From UBA2029 sp037447125 (GTDB lineage: Bacteria > Chloroflexota > Anaerolineae > Aggregatilineales > Aggregatilineaceae): a DNA stretch of 64,000 nucleotides. The notes under the pieces were generated by a model. It was given only the letters and a program-made list of their open reading frames with translations, did no database searches and was not told where the DNA came from. Shown one piece after another: positions 9,452-17,813 of this stretch (positions within the stretch are counted from its first letter, which is position 1; each line of letters starts with the position of its first letter). The position numbers and the translations under genes were made by a program. The stretch is from assembly GCA_037447125.1 (NCBI GenBank), contig JBBIHG010000001.1, positions 193,766-257,765 on the forward strand, written 5' to 3'.

Positions 9452-10203
9452 GCAGCGACCTGGCCGCCGTCATTCTGGCCCGCAATGAAGCTGAGAACAT
9501 CGTCGAGTGCATCGAGAGCGTGCGCTGGGCAGGGCGTGTGGTCGTCGTGGTGGATACCCGCAGCAGCGATGCCACGGTGGAATTGGCCACCCAGGCGGGC
9601 GCCGAGGTCCTGCTCAACCGCTTCGAGAACTACGCCCAGCAGCGCAACGACGCGCTGACCCTGATCGAAGCGGACTGGATTCTCTTCGTGGACGCCGATG
9701 AGCGCTCCACCCCCGCCCAGGCGCAGGAGATCCGGGCTTTGCTCGCCAGCGCCGTCCACAACGGCTACTGGATTCCGCGCCACAACTACATCTTCGGCAG
9801 GCTGACCCGGCACACGGGCTGGTATCCCGACTACCAGATGCGCCTGCTCCGGCGCGGACGGGCGCACTACGACCCGCAGCGGCAAGTACACGAGCTGGTC
9901 CTGCTGGACGGAGAGCCAGGTTATCTGTCATCGCCGCTCATTCACTACAACTACCGCAGCTTCCGCCAGTTTCGAGAGAAGCAGCGACGCTACGTAGCCT
10001 TCGATGCCCGTATTCTGCACGAGCAAGGGATCAGGCCACGACCGCACAAGTTCATCACTCAGCCACTGCGCCAGCTCCACTGGCGCTTCATCACGCTGCA
10101 AGGGTATCGGGACGGGCTGCATGGGCTGCGGCTGAGCCTGCTCATGGCCTGGTACGAACTGCAGAAGTACATCCACCTGCGCCAGATCTCGCGGAAGGCA
10201 TGA
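9448..10203 (+). CDS. Family 2 glycosyltransferase (WaaE/KdtX-like)
   Basis: 251 aa. The start is fixed by the ATGA overlap with the previous glycosyltransferase. VILARNEAENIVECIESV and VVDTRSSDATVELA are the nucleotide-binding part, and DWILFVDADERSTP contains the DxD-type metal site. HTGWYPDYQMRLLRRG and HELVLLDGEPGYL are typical of the WaaE/KdtX subgroup of GT2 proteins, which modify LPS core or other surface glycans. The C-terminal segment is basic and amphipathic, as for a membrane-associated enzyme. It ends 9 bases before a convergent gene, with no visible terminator between. Confidence 0.9.
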   Translation: MSSDLAAVILARNEAENIVECIESVRWAGRVVVVVDTRSSDATVELATQAGAEVLLNRFENYAQQRNDALTLIEADWILFVDADERSTPAQAQEIRALLASAVHNGYWIPRHNYIFGRLTRHTGWYPDYQMRLLRRGRAHYDPQRQVHELVLLDGEPGYLSSPLIHYNYRSFRQFREKQRRYVAFDARILHEQGIRPRPHKFITQPLRQLHWRFITLQGYRDGLHGLRLSLLMAWYELQKYIHLRQISRKA

Positions 10204-10212
10204 CCCTGGTCG

Positions 10213-11334
10213 CTATCGGGCACGCCGCCCGGCGACAATCTCTGCCAGGGCGTGCAGCCCTCCAGCCACGATGCCGTGCCCGCCCAGCAAGACCGGCAGC
10301 GGGGCCGCTTGCGCAGCCGCCGTGAAGTCGCGCAGCCAGGGATCGTAGATGGCGTCGAGCAGGTAGAGATCGGAGGCGAAGCGCTCGCCCGCGCCAGGGT
10401 AGTGCCCAGAGGCGGCCATGAGCACCCGCGAGTCGATGATTGCCGCGTCGGCCACTTGAGCCAGCTCCTCGAAAAATGTGCCCGGCCCCCAGCGAGCGAT
10501 CATGCGTTCGATCAGCGAGTGCACCTCTGCGCGCGCCAGCCGCTCGCTGGCCGTCATGCCCCGCTCCTCCGAGAAGACCCGTATCCAGCACTGCGTCGCC
10601 CGGCTGAGCGCGTCCCATGCCTGGGGAGCCACACGCCCGATCAGCGCCGCGCGACTCCCGTCCCGCGCCAGCACCTCCACGATGTCCCCCAGCGGCACGC
10701 GGTCCAGAAGCGAGTCCTGCAGCGCCGCGCGCAGCCCAGGCGAGCAGGCGGGATGCACCCGTGCGATGGCCAGGTCCGCAGGCGTGTCCAGGTCCATGCG
10801 CGCCGACGGAGCCACGAACGGCACGGTGTTCACCGTCCAGCCCCCTTCCTCGTGCAGCATCCAGGCCAGGCTGTTGTCGCGATTTGCGCGCCGGATGATA
10901 GGCAGCGCGTCGTGTGCCTGAGTGAAAGCCACCCAGTCGCTGGAGTGGAGATTGTTGGTCAGGGCAACCCGATCGCCGTCTTCCCCCGCGCCGATCAGTG
11001 CCGCCCACACCTGCCCGATCATTGCGCAATTCAGCAAAGGCGCGCTGCCTGCCCCGAAGTACAGCGCATGGGCCAGTCCGCAGCGATCAATCACCCCCGC
11101 CAGGCGCTGGCCGAAATGGAAGGCGCCCTCGTCTGAGTCGCCCAGGCAGCCGGCCTCAGCGGGCAGCCAGTCAAGATCAGGGCCGGCCACAACCAGCGGC
11201 TGGACGCTCAGACTCGCCAGACAGGTGATGAGATCGGTCGCCGCAGCCCGAAGAGCCCGGCCCAGCAACTGCTCAGCCGCCGACGACCCCGTCGGCCCAA
11301 CCATGATCACCGCCCCTGCTCTCTGTCGTCTCAT
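10213..11334 (-). CDS. Nucleotidyltransferase-like protein with unknown C-terminal domain
   Basis: 373 aa. The first part (about 1-190) has the outline of a small NTP-transferase (MobA/CofC type): a Gly-rich start, a central LYFGAGSAPLL, and the motif MDLDTPADLAIAR, which matches the DxxTPxDL signature of 2-phospholactate guanylyltransferase-like enzymes. The second half (about 190-373) contains SHSLIERMIARWGPGTFFEEL-type helical text and ends in LLGGHGIVAGGLHALAEIV; I do not recognise it. The ATG at 11334 has GAAGAAG upstream. Substrate unknown; calling it an active transferase is inference. Confidence 0.6.
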   Translation of the reverse strand: MRRQRAGAVIMVGPTGSSAAEQLLGRALRAAATDLITCLASLSVQPLVVAGPDLDWLPAEAGCLGDSDEGAFHFGQRLAGVIDRCGLAHALYFGAGSAPLLNCAMIGQVWAALIGAGEDGDRVALTNNLHSSDWVAFTQAHDALPIIRRANRDNSLAWMLHEEGGWTVNTVPFVAPSARMDLDTPADLAIARVHPACSPGLRAALQDSLLDRVPLGDIVEVLARDGSRAALIGRVAPQAWDALSRATQCWIRVFSEERGMTASERLARAEVHSLIERMIARWGPGTFFEELAQVADAAIIDSRVLMAASGHYPGAGERFASDLYLLDAIYDPWLRDFTAAAQAAPLPVLLGGHGIVAGGLHALAEIVAGRRAR

Positions 11335-11372
11335 CACTTCTTCCCCGCTGCCCGACCGCGCACACCCGGCGA

Positions 11373-11404
11373 CAAAAAAGACCGGGAACGCTCCCCGCCC
11401 CCGG
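11373..11404 (-). terminator. Intrinsic terminator after hpf
   Basis: On the minus strand a GC-rich hairpin (CCGGG and CCCGG arms, or an inner CGGGG/TCCCG pairing) is followed at once by TCTTTTTTG. It begins about 25 bases beyond the hpf stop. Confidence 0.65.
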
Positions 11405-11428
11405 CCCATTGTCTGCACGCACAGCGTG

Positions 11429-12007
11429 TCACTCTGTCTGCGGCTCAAGCACTCCGTAATTGCCGTCTTCGCGCCGGTACAGTACGCCGATCTTCGCCGT
11501 GTCCGCGTTGTAGAAGATGAAGAAGCTGTGACCAAGCAGCTCCATCTGGTCAATGGCCTCGTCTTCGCTCATCGGCACAAGGGTCACCGCCTTGCGGCGC
11601 ACAATGGTTGTCTTCTCCTCGGCCTCCTCTTCGAACGCCTCACCAGGGACTGGCTCAACAGCCTCCAGAGCCTGTGCTGTCTCGTAGAAACGGCTGGCGC
11701 CGCGCGGCTTGCGCTTGCCCTTGTAGCGCTCGATCTGACGGTACATCTTGTCCAGCGCCACGTCCAGCGCAGCGTAGATGTCAGGCTGCCGTTTCTCCTC
11801 AGAGCGCAGGATGGCGCCACGTACATTACGCAAAGTGAGCTGGGCGATGCATTCGTCCATGCCCTGTTTGCGGCGCTCGATGGCCAGGTCTACGCGCACT
11901 TCGTGAATGTTGGGGAGGTAGCGGTCCAGTTTGCTCACTTTCTTTTCGACATGTTCCTGCAAGCGAGGTGTCACATCAACATTCCGCGTGTGTATCTTGA
12001 GTTCCAT
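11429..12007 (-). CDS. hpf: Ribosome hibernation-promoting factor, long form
   Basis: 192 aa, the length of long HPF. The N-terminal RaiA/YfiA domain (about 1-105, starting MELKIHTRNVDVTPRLQEHVEKKVSKLDRYL, given here by its first residues MELKIHTRNVDVTP) binds the decoding centre. After an acidic linker rich in Glu, the C-terminal domain (about 130-190, with GHSFFIFYNADTAKIGVLYRREDGNYGVLEP) drives 100S ribosome dimerisation. A strong Shine-Dalgarno (AAAGGAGAGG) precedes the ATG. It is the last gene of the row comF-hpf behind the Tad genes. Confidence 0.95.
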   Translation of the reverse strand: MELKIHTRNVDVTPRLQEHVEKKVSKLDRYLPNIHEVRVDLAIERRKQGMDECIAQLTLRNVRGAILRSEEKRQPDIYAALDVALDKMYRQIERYKGKRKPRGASRFYETAQALEAVEPVPGEAFEEEAEEKTTIVRRKAVTLVPMSEDEAIDQMELLGHSFFIFYNADTAKIGVLYRREDGNYGVLEPQTE

Positions 12008-12037
12008 AACCCTCTCCTTTGCAGTGCACCATTTCCT

Positions 12038-12841
12038 TCACCTGTCGGCAGGCGAGTCACCTCCACCTGCGTCAGCAACCTTGTCGAGGACCGCGCTGGC
12101 CAGCACCAAACCATGGACAGACCGTGCGCCAGAGGCGCGCAGTGCCCCGGCGCAGGCCGCCAGCGTCGCGCCGGTGGTCAGCACGTCGTCAACCAGGATG
12201 ATACTCAGATTATCAACACGCTGAGGATTCGCGGCAAAGGCCCCGGCGACGTTCTCGCGGCGAGCCTTAGCGTCGAGGTGTGTCTGTGTCTCGGTGTGGC
12301 GCACACGAGCCACCGCGTCGTCCACATAGCGCAGGCCGGTCAGGTTGGCGACGCGCCTGGCCAGAAGAGCGGACTGATTGTACCCCCGCTCTGCCTGCCG
12401 CTGCGGATGCAGGGGAACAGCGCAAATCAAGTCCGCCGCCACGTCCGGCCCCGGCCAGACCTGGGCCAGCAACTCGCCTAGCGGGTCCGCCAACCGGGTG
12501 AGCCTGTCATACTTCAAGGCATGGATGGCGCTGGCAGCCGGTCCCTCGAAGGTGGTGCGCACGCGCACGGCGTCCAATCCCACCACCGTGCGCAACGGGC
12601 CAGACTCAAGCTGGCCCGTGCAACGCTCACAAAGCAATCTGCCGATGCGCTGGCAGTGAACACACTGGGGCGGATATAGCAGGTCCAGCACAGCGGACAA
12701 GGCCCGGCGCGCCGTGAGCGCCAGCGCGTCGGCCAACCACTGGTCACTCAGCCCCCCCACCCGCCGATACCGCTGGAGGGGGTTGCCAAACGAGCGTGTC
12801 AACTCTATCTCAGATCTTCTGCGCCGATCAGAAACCGCCAA
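12038..12841 (-). CDS. comF: ComF family phosphoribosyltransferase-like protein
   Basis: 267 aa. An N-terminal double-Cys zinc-ribbon (PPQCVHC then LLCERC, about residues 56-75) precedes a type I phosphoribosyltransferase domain with the PRPP loop SIILVDDVLTTGATLAA. ComF proteins are required for DNA uptake after transport in Bacillus; the biochemical role is not settled. The longest frame starts at a TTG at 12841 and overlaps tadC by 14 bases. A GTG about 80 bases further in is also possible, so the first 25 or so residues are uncertain. Its place behind a pilus operon fits a role in competence, but that is inference. Confidence 0.85.
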   Translation of the reverse strand: MAVSDRRRRSEIELTRSFGNPLQRYRRVGGLSDQWLADALALTARRALSAVLDLLYPPQCVHCQRIGRLLCERCTGQLESGPLRTVVGLDAVRVRTTFEGPAASAIHALKYDRLTRLADPLGELLAQVWPGPDVAADLICAVPLHPQRQAERGYNQSALLARRVANLTGLRYVDDAVARVRHTETQTHLDAKARRENVAGAFAANPQRVDNLSIILVDDVLTTGATLAACAGALRASGARSVHGLVLASAVLDKVADAGGGDSPADR

Positions 12842-13769
12842 ACACGCCGGACTCCAACAGAATCACCACCGAAGGCCCGAGAAGCACGATCCACAGCGAC
12901 GGGAAGATCAAGAAGACCATCGGGATGATCATCTTCACTGGAGCCTGGTGTGCTTTCTCCTGGGCACGCTGGCGGCGTTTCACGCGCATCTGGTCAGACT
13001 GAATGCGCAGAATCCGGGCAATGCTCACGCCAAGCTGTTCGGCCTGAATGAGCGCCGCCACGAAGCTCGTGACATCGGGCACATCCATCCGGTGAGACAT
13101 GTCGCGCAGAGCTTCGCTACGCCGCTTGCCAAGCTGGATCTCCTGCAACACGCGCCCGAATGCAACCGCCAGGTCGTTATCCCACTTCGCGTGGACTTTG
13201 CTCATCGCCTGCTCGAAGCCCAGTCCAGCCTCGACACAGATAGTCAGCAGATCGAGGGCATCGGGCAGCGCTTTGATGATGGCGTCCTTGCGCCGGCTTA
13301 TCTGTCCCTTGAGCTGCAGCACCGGCAGGTAGTAGCCGAGCAGCACCCCACCGACTACGGCCAGGGTACCTTTGAAGGCACCCCAGTCTGTGAAGACGAA
13401 GAAGAGCGCAAACGCTCCCACACCCATGGCGATGGTCAATGCGATCCGCTGCCCAAAGAAGACGGCCGGCTCCATCGTCTGGGACTTGCCGGCCAGCTCA
13501 ATCTGGCGGCGCACGCTCTCGATCTGGTTCTCCGGGGTGAAGCGCATGGCGAAGCGGGCCAGCGCCCGGTACATGGGTATGATGACGCGCTCGCGCGTGC
13601 TCAGAGACAACTCAATCTGTTCCAGGCTGGCCGGCACGTCGCGATCAGCGTACTCAGCGAGCCGCTTCTCAAGCGGATTCTCGTCCGACTTGTCTCTGTA
13701 CCCGACCAGGACAAGCCCACCGAGCATGACCACACCAACCACGATCAGCGCCAGAATCGTCACATCCAT
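12828..13769 (-). CDS. tadC: Type II secretion system F family protein, TadC-like
   Basis: 313 aa inner-membrane platform protein of the Flp/Tad pilus. TM1 is at about 3-23, a cytoplasmic GspF/T2SSF domain follows with the family motifs IIKALPDALDLLTICVEAGL and EAGLGFEQAMSKV, then ALRDMSHRMDVPDVTSFVAALIQAEQLG, and two helices at the C-terminus. The C-terminal stretch MIIPMVFLIFPSLWIVLLGPSV is typical of TadC. A strong CGGAGG precedes the ATG. It lies after tadB, the usual order. Confidence 0.9.
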   Translation of the reverse strand: MDVTILALIVVGVVMLGGLVLVGYRDKSDENPLEKRLAEYADRDVPASLEQIELSLSTRERVIIPMYRALARFAMRFTPENQIESVRRQIELAGKSQTMEPAVFFGQRIALTIAMGVGAFALFFVFTDWGAFKGTLAVVGGVLLGYYLPVLQLKGQISRRKDAIIKALPDALDLLTICVEAGLGFEQAMSKVHAKWDNDLAVAFGRVLQEIQLGKRRSEALRDMSHRMDVPDVTSFVAALIQAEQLGVSIARILRIQSDQMRVKRRQRAQEKAHQAPVKMIIPMVFLIFPSLWIVLLGPSVVILLESGVFGGF

Positions 13770-13810
13770 GAGCTAACCTCCGCTACCCCTGGCCATGTCC
13801 TCCTCCGCCG

Positions 13811-14788
13811 TCAATACTGGATATTCACGATCTTCTGGATGATCGCGGCGCCGGTAGCGATCATGCCCAGCCCGCAGCCCAGCATTGGCCATCCACACAT
13901 GCGGTTCTCAACCAGGTGGGACATGTAGCCGGGACTGGCCACGTACAGGAACATGGTGAGGGCGATCGGGAGCAAAGAGATCATCCAGCCGGTGTAGCGC
14001 CCCTGGGCCGTCAGCACGGCGATCTCACCCTTGAGCTTGATGCGGTCGCGGATCGTGTGACTGATCGCATCAAGCACTTCGGCCAGGTTACCACCAACCT
14101 CCCGCTGGATGTTGACCGCTGTGTTGACCAGGTCGAGGTCATCACTGGGCATGCGGTCCAGCAAGTGCTGCAGGGCATCTTCCATGGGTATGCCAAGCTG
14201 CACTTCCATCACCACGCGCCGGAACTCGGTAGAGGTCGGCTCTGGCGCCTCGCGCGAGATCGCCTCCATCGCCTGCAGCACCGCGTAGCCGGCTCGCAGG
14301 GCGTTCACCCACAGCGCCAGCGTATCAGGAAGCTGTGTCTCGAACAGCTTCAGGCGCTTCGACTGCTTGCGCGCCACATATAGGCGAGGGAAGAAGAAGC
14401 CGACGACCGCCGCCACACCCCCGCCAATCGGCGAACCGAAGAGCACCAGTCCGATCAGGAAGCCGCCGAACATGGAGATCACGTGCAGAGCCATGAACTC
14501 GGCGACCGTCAACTTGAGATCTGCGCGCGAGAGCTGGACGCGCCATTTCTGCGCGAATCCGCGGTCAACCAGCGCGGCGTCAAGCCGGCGCGTGATAATG
14601 CTGGCCTCGTGCGCAGGATCGGGCTGCTGAAGGTCCGCGAATTCCGTGAGCAGGCTGCTGTACTCGGTAGTATAACGGCCCAGGCGCTCTTCAATCTGCT
14701 GGCGCCGTTCGGCGCGAATGCTCGCGATCCCGGCAAGCAGAATGACAAGCGCCAGAACGCCCGCCGCGCCGGCTATAGCAAGCTCCAT
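13811..14788 (-). CDS. tadB: Type II secretion system F family protein, TadB-like
   Basis: 325 aa, second membrane platform protein of the Tad system. An N-terminal helix (about 2-22) and further helices near 95-135 flank the cytoplasmic T2SSF domain, with LFETQLPDTLALWVNALRAGYAVLQAMEAI and MPSDDLDLVNTAVNIQREVGGNLAEVLD (first residues given). Two C-terminal helices follow. The ATG at 14788 was chosen because GGGGGAGG lies just upstream; the longer in-frame start would place that site inside the gene. It pairs with TadC and the CpaF ATPase to assemble or retract Flp pili. Confidence 0.9.
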   Translation of the reverse strand: MELAIAGAAGVLALVILLAGIASIRAERRQQIEERLGRYTTEYSSLLTEFADLQQPDPAHEASIITRRLDAALVDRGFAQKWRVQLSRADLKLTVAEFMALHVISMFGGFLIGLVLFGSPIGGGVAAVVGFFFPRLYVARKQSKRLKLFETQLPDTLALWVNALRAGYAVLQAMEAISREAPEPTSTEFRRVVMEVQLGIPMEDALQHLLDRMPSDDLDLVNTAVNIQREVGGNLAEVLDAISHTIRDRIKLKGEIAVLTAQGRYTGWMISLLPIALTMFLYVASPGYMSHLVENRMCGWPMLGCGLGMIATGAAIIQKIVNIQY

Positions 14789-14891
14789 AGCTACACGCCC
14801 TCCCCCAAGGTACTGCACACTCCACTCGTGCAGTGTCCGTTATTGGCCCGGTGCGGCAATCCTTGCTTTCCCCGGCAGTCGGCACGGCCCG

Positions 14892-16292
14892 CTAGTAGCG
14901 CGAGACACCAATCCCGAACACAGATGGCGGAAGATGAATGCCGGCCGCCTCGATCTGGTCAATGAATTTCGGGCGGAGCCCGGTAGGACGGATACGTCCG
15001 ATCACCTTGCCAGCTTCCAGGCCGGTCTGCTCAAACTCGAAGATGTCGGACATGGTGATGACGTCACCTTCCATCCCCTGGATTTCGGTGATCTTCACGA
15101 TCTTGCGCGTTCCATCGCGCATACGTTCCTGATGCACAACGAGGTCCAGAGCCGACGCCACCTGTTCACGGATCGCGCGCACTGGCAAATCCATGCCCGC
15201 CATGAGGCACATTGTCTCAAGACGAGCGAGCGTGTCTCGCGGGCTGTTCGAGTGAGCCGTCGTCATCGATCCCTCATGGCCGGTGTTCATCGCTTGAAGC
15301 ATATCCAGCGCCTCACCAGCGCGGCACTCGCCGACCACGATGCGGTCGGGACGCATACGCAGCGAGTTTACGACAAGGTCGCGGATGCTCACCTCGCCGC
15401 GCCCTTCGATATTGGTGGGGCGACTCTCCAGCGAGACGACGTGCTCCTGGCGAAGCTGCAGTTCAGCCGCATTCTCAATGGTGATGATTCGCTCATCATT
15501 CGGAATGAACCCGGACAGCACGTTGAGCAGCGTCGTCTTGCCCGACCCGGTGCCTCCCGACACAACCAGGTTGAGCCGGGCAATCACACATGCGCGCATG
15601 AATTCCGCTATCTCTGGAGTCAGCGAGCCAAAGCGGATCAGGTCCTCGACGGTGAATGGGCGCCGCGAGAATTTGCGGATGGTGATCGTCGGCCCGCACA
15701 GGCTGATCGGGCGAATGACCGCGTTGACGCGCGACCCGTCCGGCAGACGCGCGTCTACGGTCGGTGAGCTTTCGTCAATGCGGCGACCCAGCGGCGCTAC
15801 AATCCGGTCGAGCACGCGCAGAACGTGGTCCTCGTCCTCGAACGTCACATTGGAGCGCAACAGGTTGCCGGCGCGCTCGATATAGACATTCTTAGGACCG
15901 TTGACCATGATCTCGGTGACGGTGTCATCGGCCAGCAGGGGTTCGAGTGGTCCGTACCCCAGTATCTCGGCCACAATGGCTTCAAAAAGCTGCTGGCGCT
16001 CGGCCCGCCCAAGGACAATGCTCTCTTCATTGAGAATGGTGGTGAATAGTTCCTCAATGGCAGTACGCACTTCTGGGGAACGCGGATCCACGCTCGTGTC
16101 AAGCTCGGCGAGCAGCTTGTTCTGGATGCGCACTTTCAGATCCTGATACCCGCCCGCCTCACCCCGACGAGCAGCGCTCGCCGCCGATGAAGCTGTTGGC
16201 ACTTGCGTTCGCCGGCGCACCTGTTCCAGCTTCGACTCATTGGGGGTGTCTGCCCCTTGTCCACCACGCTCAATACGCCGCAAGAGGGACAT
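14892..16292 (-). CDS. cpaF: CpaF/TadA family pilus assembly ATPase
   Basis: 466 aa, the hexameric motor of the Flp/Tad pilus. A helical N-terminal domain (about 40-130) is followed by the RecA-like VirB11/CpaF ATPase. Walker A SGGTGSGKTT is near residue 247, and Asp/His boxes appear as RPDRIVVGECRAGEALDMLQAMNTGHEG (key residues GECRAGEA) and MTTAHSNSPRDTLARLE. Arg fingers sit in the ISLCGPTITIRKFSRRPF region. A perfect Shine-Dalgarno (CGGAGG) lies 6 bases before the ATG. Confidence 0.95.
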   Translation of the reverse strand: MSLLRRIERGGQGADTPNESKLEQVRRRTQVPTASSAASAARRGEAGGYQDLKVRIQNKLLAELDTSVDPRSPEVRTAIEELFTTILNEESIVLGRAERQQLFEAIVAEILGYGPLEPLLADDTVTEIMVNGPKNVYIERAGNLLRSNVTFEDEDHVLRVLDRIVAPLGRRIDESSPTVDARLPDGSRVNAVIRPISLCGPTITIRKFSRRPFTVEDLIRFGSLTPEIAEFMRACVIARLNLVVSGGTGSGKTTLLNVLSGFIPNDERIITIENAAELQLRQEHVVSLESRPTNIEGRGEVSIRDLVVNSLRMRPDRIVVGECRAGEALDMLQAMNTGHEGSMTTAHSNSPRDTLARLETMCLMAGMDLPVRAIREQVASALDLVVHQERMRDGTRKIVKITEIQGMEGDVITMSDIFEFEQTGLEAGKVIGRIRPTGLRPKFIDQIEAAGIHLPPSVFGIGVSRY

Positions 16293-16345
16293 ACGTTTCC
16301 TCCGATCCGTCTGGTTCTAGCTACCTCTACCCGTCTCCTGCGATC

Positions 16346-17665
16346 CTATGTGCCCCCAAACAGAGCCCGTATCCCGCTCTTTGAGCGGGTTTCGCCGGGC
16401 TGGCTGCCCTCTTCGGACGACTTGTCCTGCTCCACCACAGTACGCACCAGCTCTGCCAGATCCGCCAGTTCCTTGCCAGGAGATCGCGACTTCATCTTGG
16501 CCACGAGGGGGACTCCCTGGTTGACCGCTGCCAACACCGCCCGATCGTCGAGGGGAATTGACGCCGACACCGTGACCTTGAGATGGCTTTCGATCGAGGT
16601 GGTCGGCACGAAGCCCCGGCCGCGTTCCCGATCCGGAATTATCCGGTTGAGCACGAAGAGAACCTTCTTTGCCAGTCCCTCGGGCTCCTTGAGGCCATTG
16701 AGGATATCGAGTATCTTGCGCACGTTGCGCACTGAGGGAATCGTCGGGTTTGCCACCAGGATGATGCGCTCGGCAATGTCAAACAGCTTGAGCGTGGTAT
16801 CGTCGTACTGGGTCGGCGTGTCAACGACGATGAAGTCATAGGGCTTGGCCAGCAGCTTGACCACATCTCTCACCGCGTCCGCAGACATGTCATAGGCCAT
16901 CTCCGGATGCGATGGGGCAACCAGCACTTTCAAGCCACTCGGATGAGTGACCAGCACGCTGTCAATCATCTCCTGGTCAATGTCGTTCACGGCCTTGGCC
17001 AGGTCGGCAATGCTCGAAGTAGATTGCAGGTTGAGGAACGCATCCACATCTCCGAACTGGAGATTGGCATCCACCAGCAGCACGCTTGTGTCGGGGCGCA
17101 TCAGCGCTGCCGCAATATTGGTAGCCAGTGTCGTCACACCGGCGCCCGCCTGTGGGCTGTAGATCACAACGATATGCCCCGCCCCGACCACTGGCGCCTG
17201 CACCCCGCGCTTGACGTCACGAGCCAACGCCGTGCGCTGCGGGGTCAGCCGGGTCTCTTCCTCGCGGATGAGCGCATTGCGGTCATACACACGGCGAATC
17301 GTCGCGTAGAGTTCTTCGCTGGACACCGGTTTGGTGAGATAATCGCGCGCCCCAGCCAGCATCGCCTCGCGCAGATAGCCGGCCTCGTTCTGCACCGACA
17401 TGATCACGACAGCCGCTGTCCTCACCGCGGCGCGGATCGCCTGTGTCGCGGCGATGCCGTCCATGTCGGGCATGTTGATGTCCATCAGCACTACGTCGGG
17501 CCGGTGCTGCGTGGCCAGTTCAACCGCCTCGCGGCCAGTGCCGGCGCCGTCCCCGCCGACCACCTCGATATCCGGCTCGAACGCGAGCAGCTTGCGGATG
17601 TTCTCCCGCGTATCAGGAATATCGTCCACAATCAGGACTTTGATGACCTGTCGCTCACTACTCAT
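16346..17665 (-). CDS. tadZ: TadZ/CpaE-like protein: response-regulator receiver fused to MinD-type ATPase
   Basis: 439 aa, pilus localisation factor of the Tad system. Residues 1-125 form a CheY-like receiver with phospho-acceptor Asp62 (VVLMDINMPD), acidic pair VDD, a Thr/Ser switch and Lys in DYLTKPV. Residues 165-420 are a ParA/MinD-like domain. Its P-loop is degenerate, IYSPQAGAGVTTLATN, and lacks the signature and catalytic lysines, a known feature of TadZ proteins. VVDTPTQYDDTTL is the Walker B region. The ATG at 17665 follows GGGAAAG. The receiver suggests control by phosphorylation; no cognate kinase is identified. Confidence 0.9.
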   Translation of the reverse strand: MSSERQVIKVLIVDDIPDTRENIRKLLAFEPDIEVVGGDGAGTGREAVELATQHRPDVVLMDINMPDMDGIAATQAIRAAVRTAAVVIMSVQNEAGYLREAMLAGARDYLTKPVSSEELYATIRRVYDRNALIREEETRLTPQRTALARDVKRGVQAPVVGAGHIVVIYSPQAGAGVTTLATNIAAALMRPDTSVLLVDANLQFGDVDAFLNLQSTSSIADLAKAVNDIDQEMIDSVLVTHPSGLKVLVAPSHPEMAYDMSADAVRDVVKLLAKPYDFIVVDTPTQYDDTTLKLFDIAERIILVANPTIPSVRNVRKILDILNGLKEPEGLAKKVLFVLNRIIPDRERGRGFVPTTSIESHLKVTVSASIPLDDRAVLAAVNQGVPLVAKMKSRSPGKELADLAELVRTVVEQDKSSEEGSQPGETRSKSGIRALFGGT

Positions 17666-17734
17666 CGCTGCTTTCCCGCTTTCGGCAACGCCTAAGTCCA
17701 ACCCACCGGGTCCACACGCCGGTCTCCGGGTAGA

Positions 17735-17778
17735 CATGAAGGGCAAGCGGACGCCAGCGCGAACGCGTGCCCTTCATG
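17735..17778. repeat. Perfect 11-bp inverted repeat between cpaB and tadZ
   Basis: CATGAAGGGCA (17735-17745) and TGCCCTTCATG (17768-17778) form an 11-bp stem with a 22-base loop that itself can pair. There is no T-tract on either side, so it is more likely an RNA-processing or stability element between operon genes than a terminator. Confidence 0.7.
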
Positions 17779-17813
17779 CGTCACTGGCCCAAGAACGATG
17801 ACCTCTTCACCAC

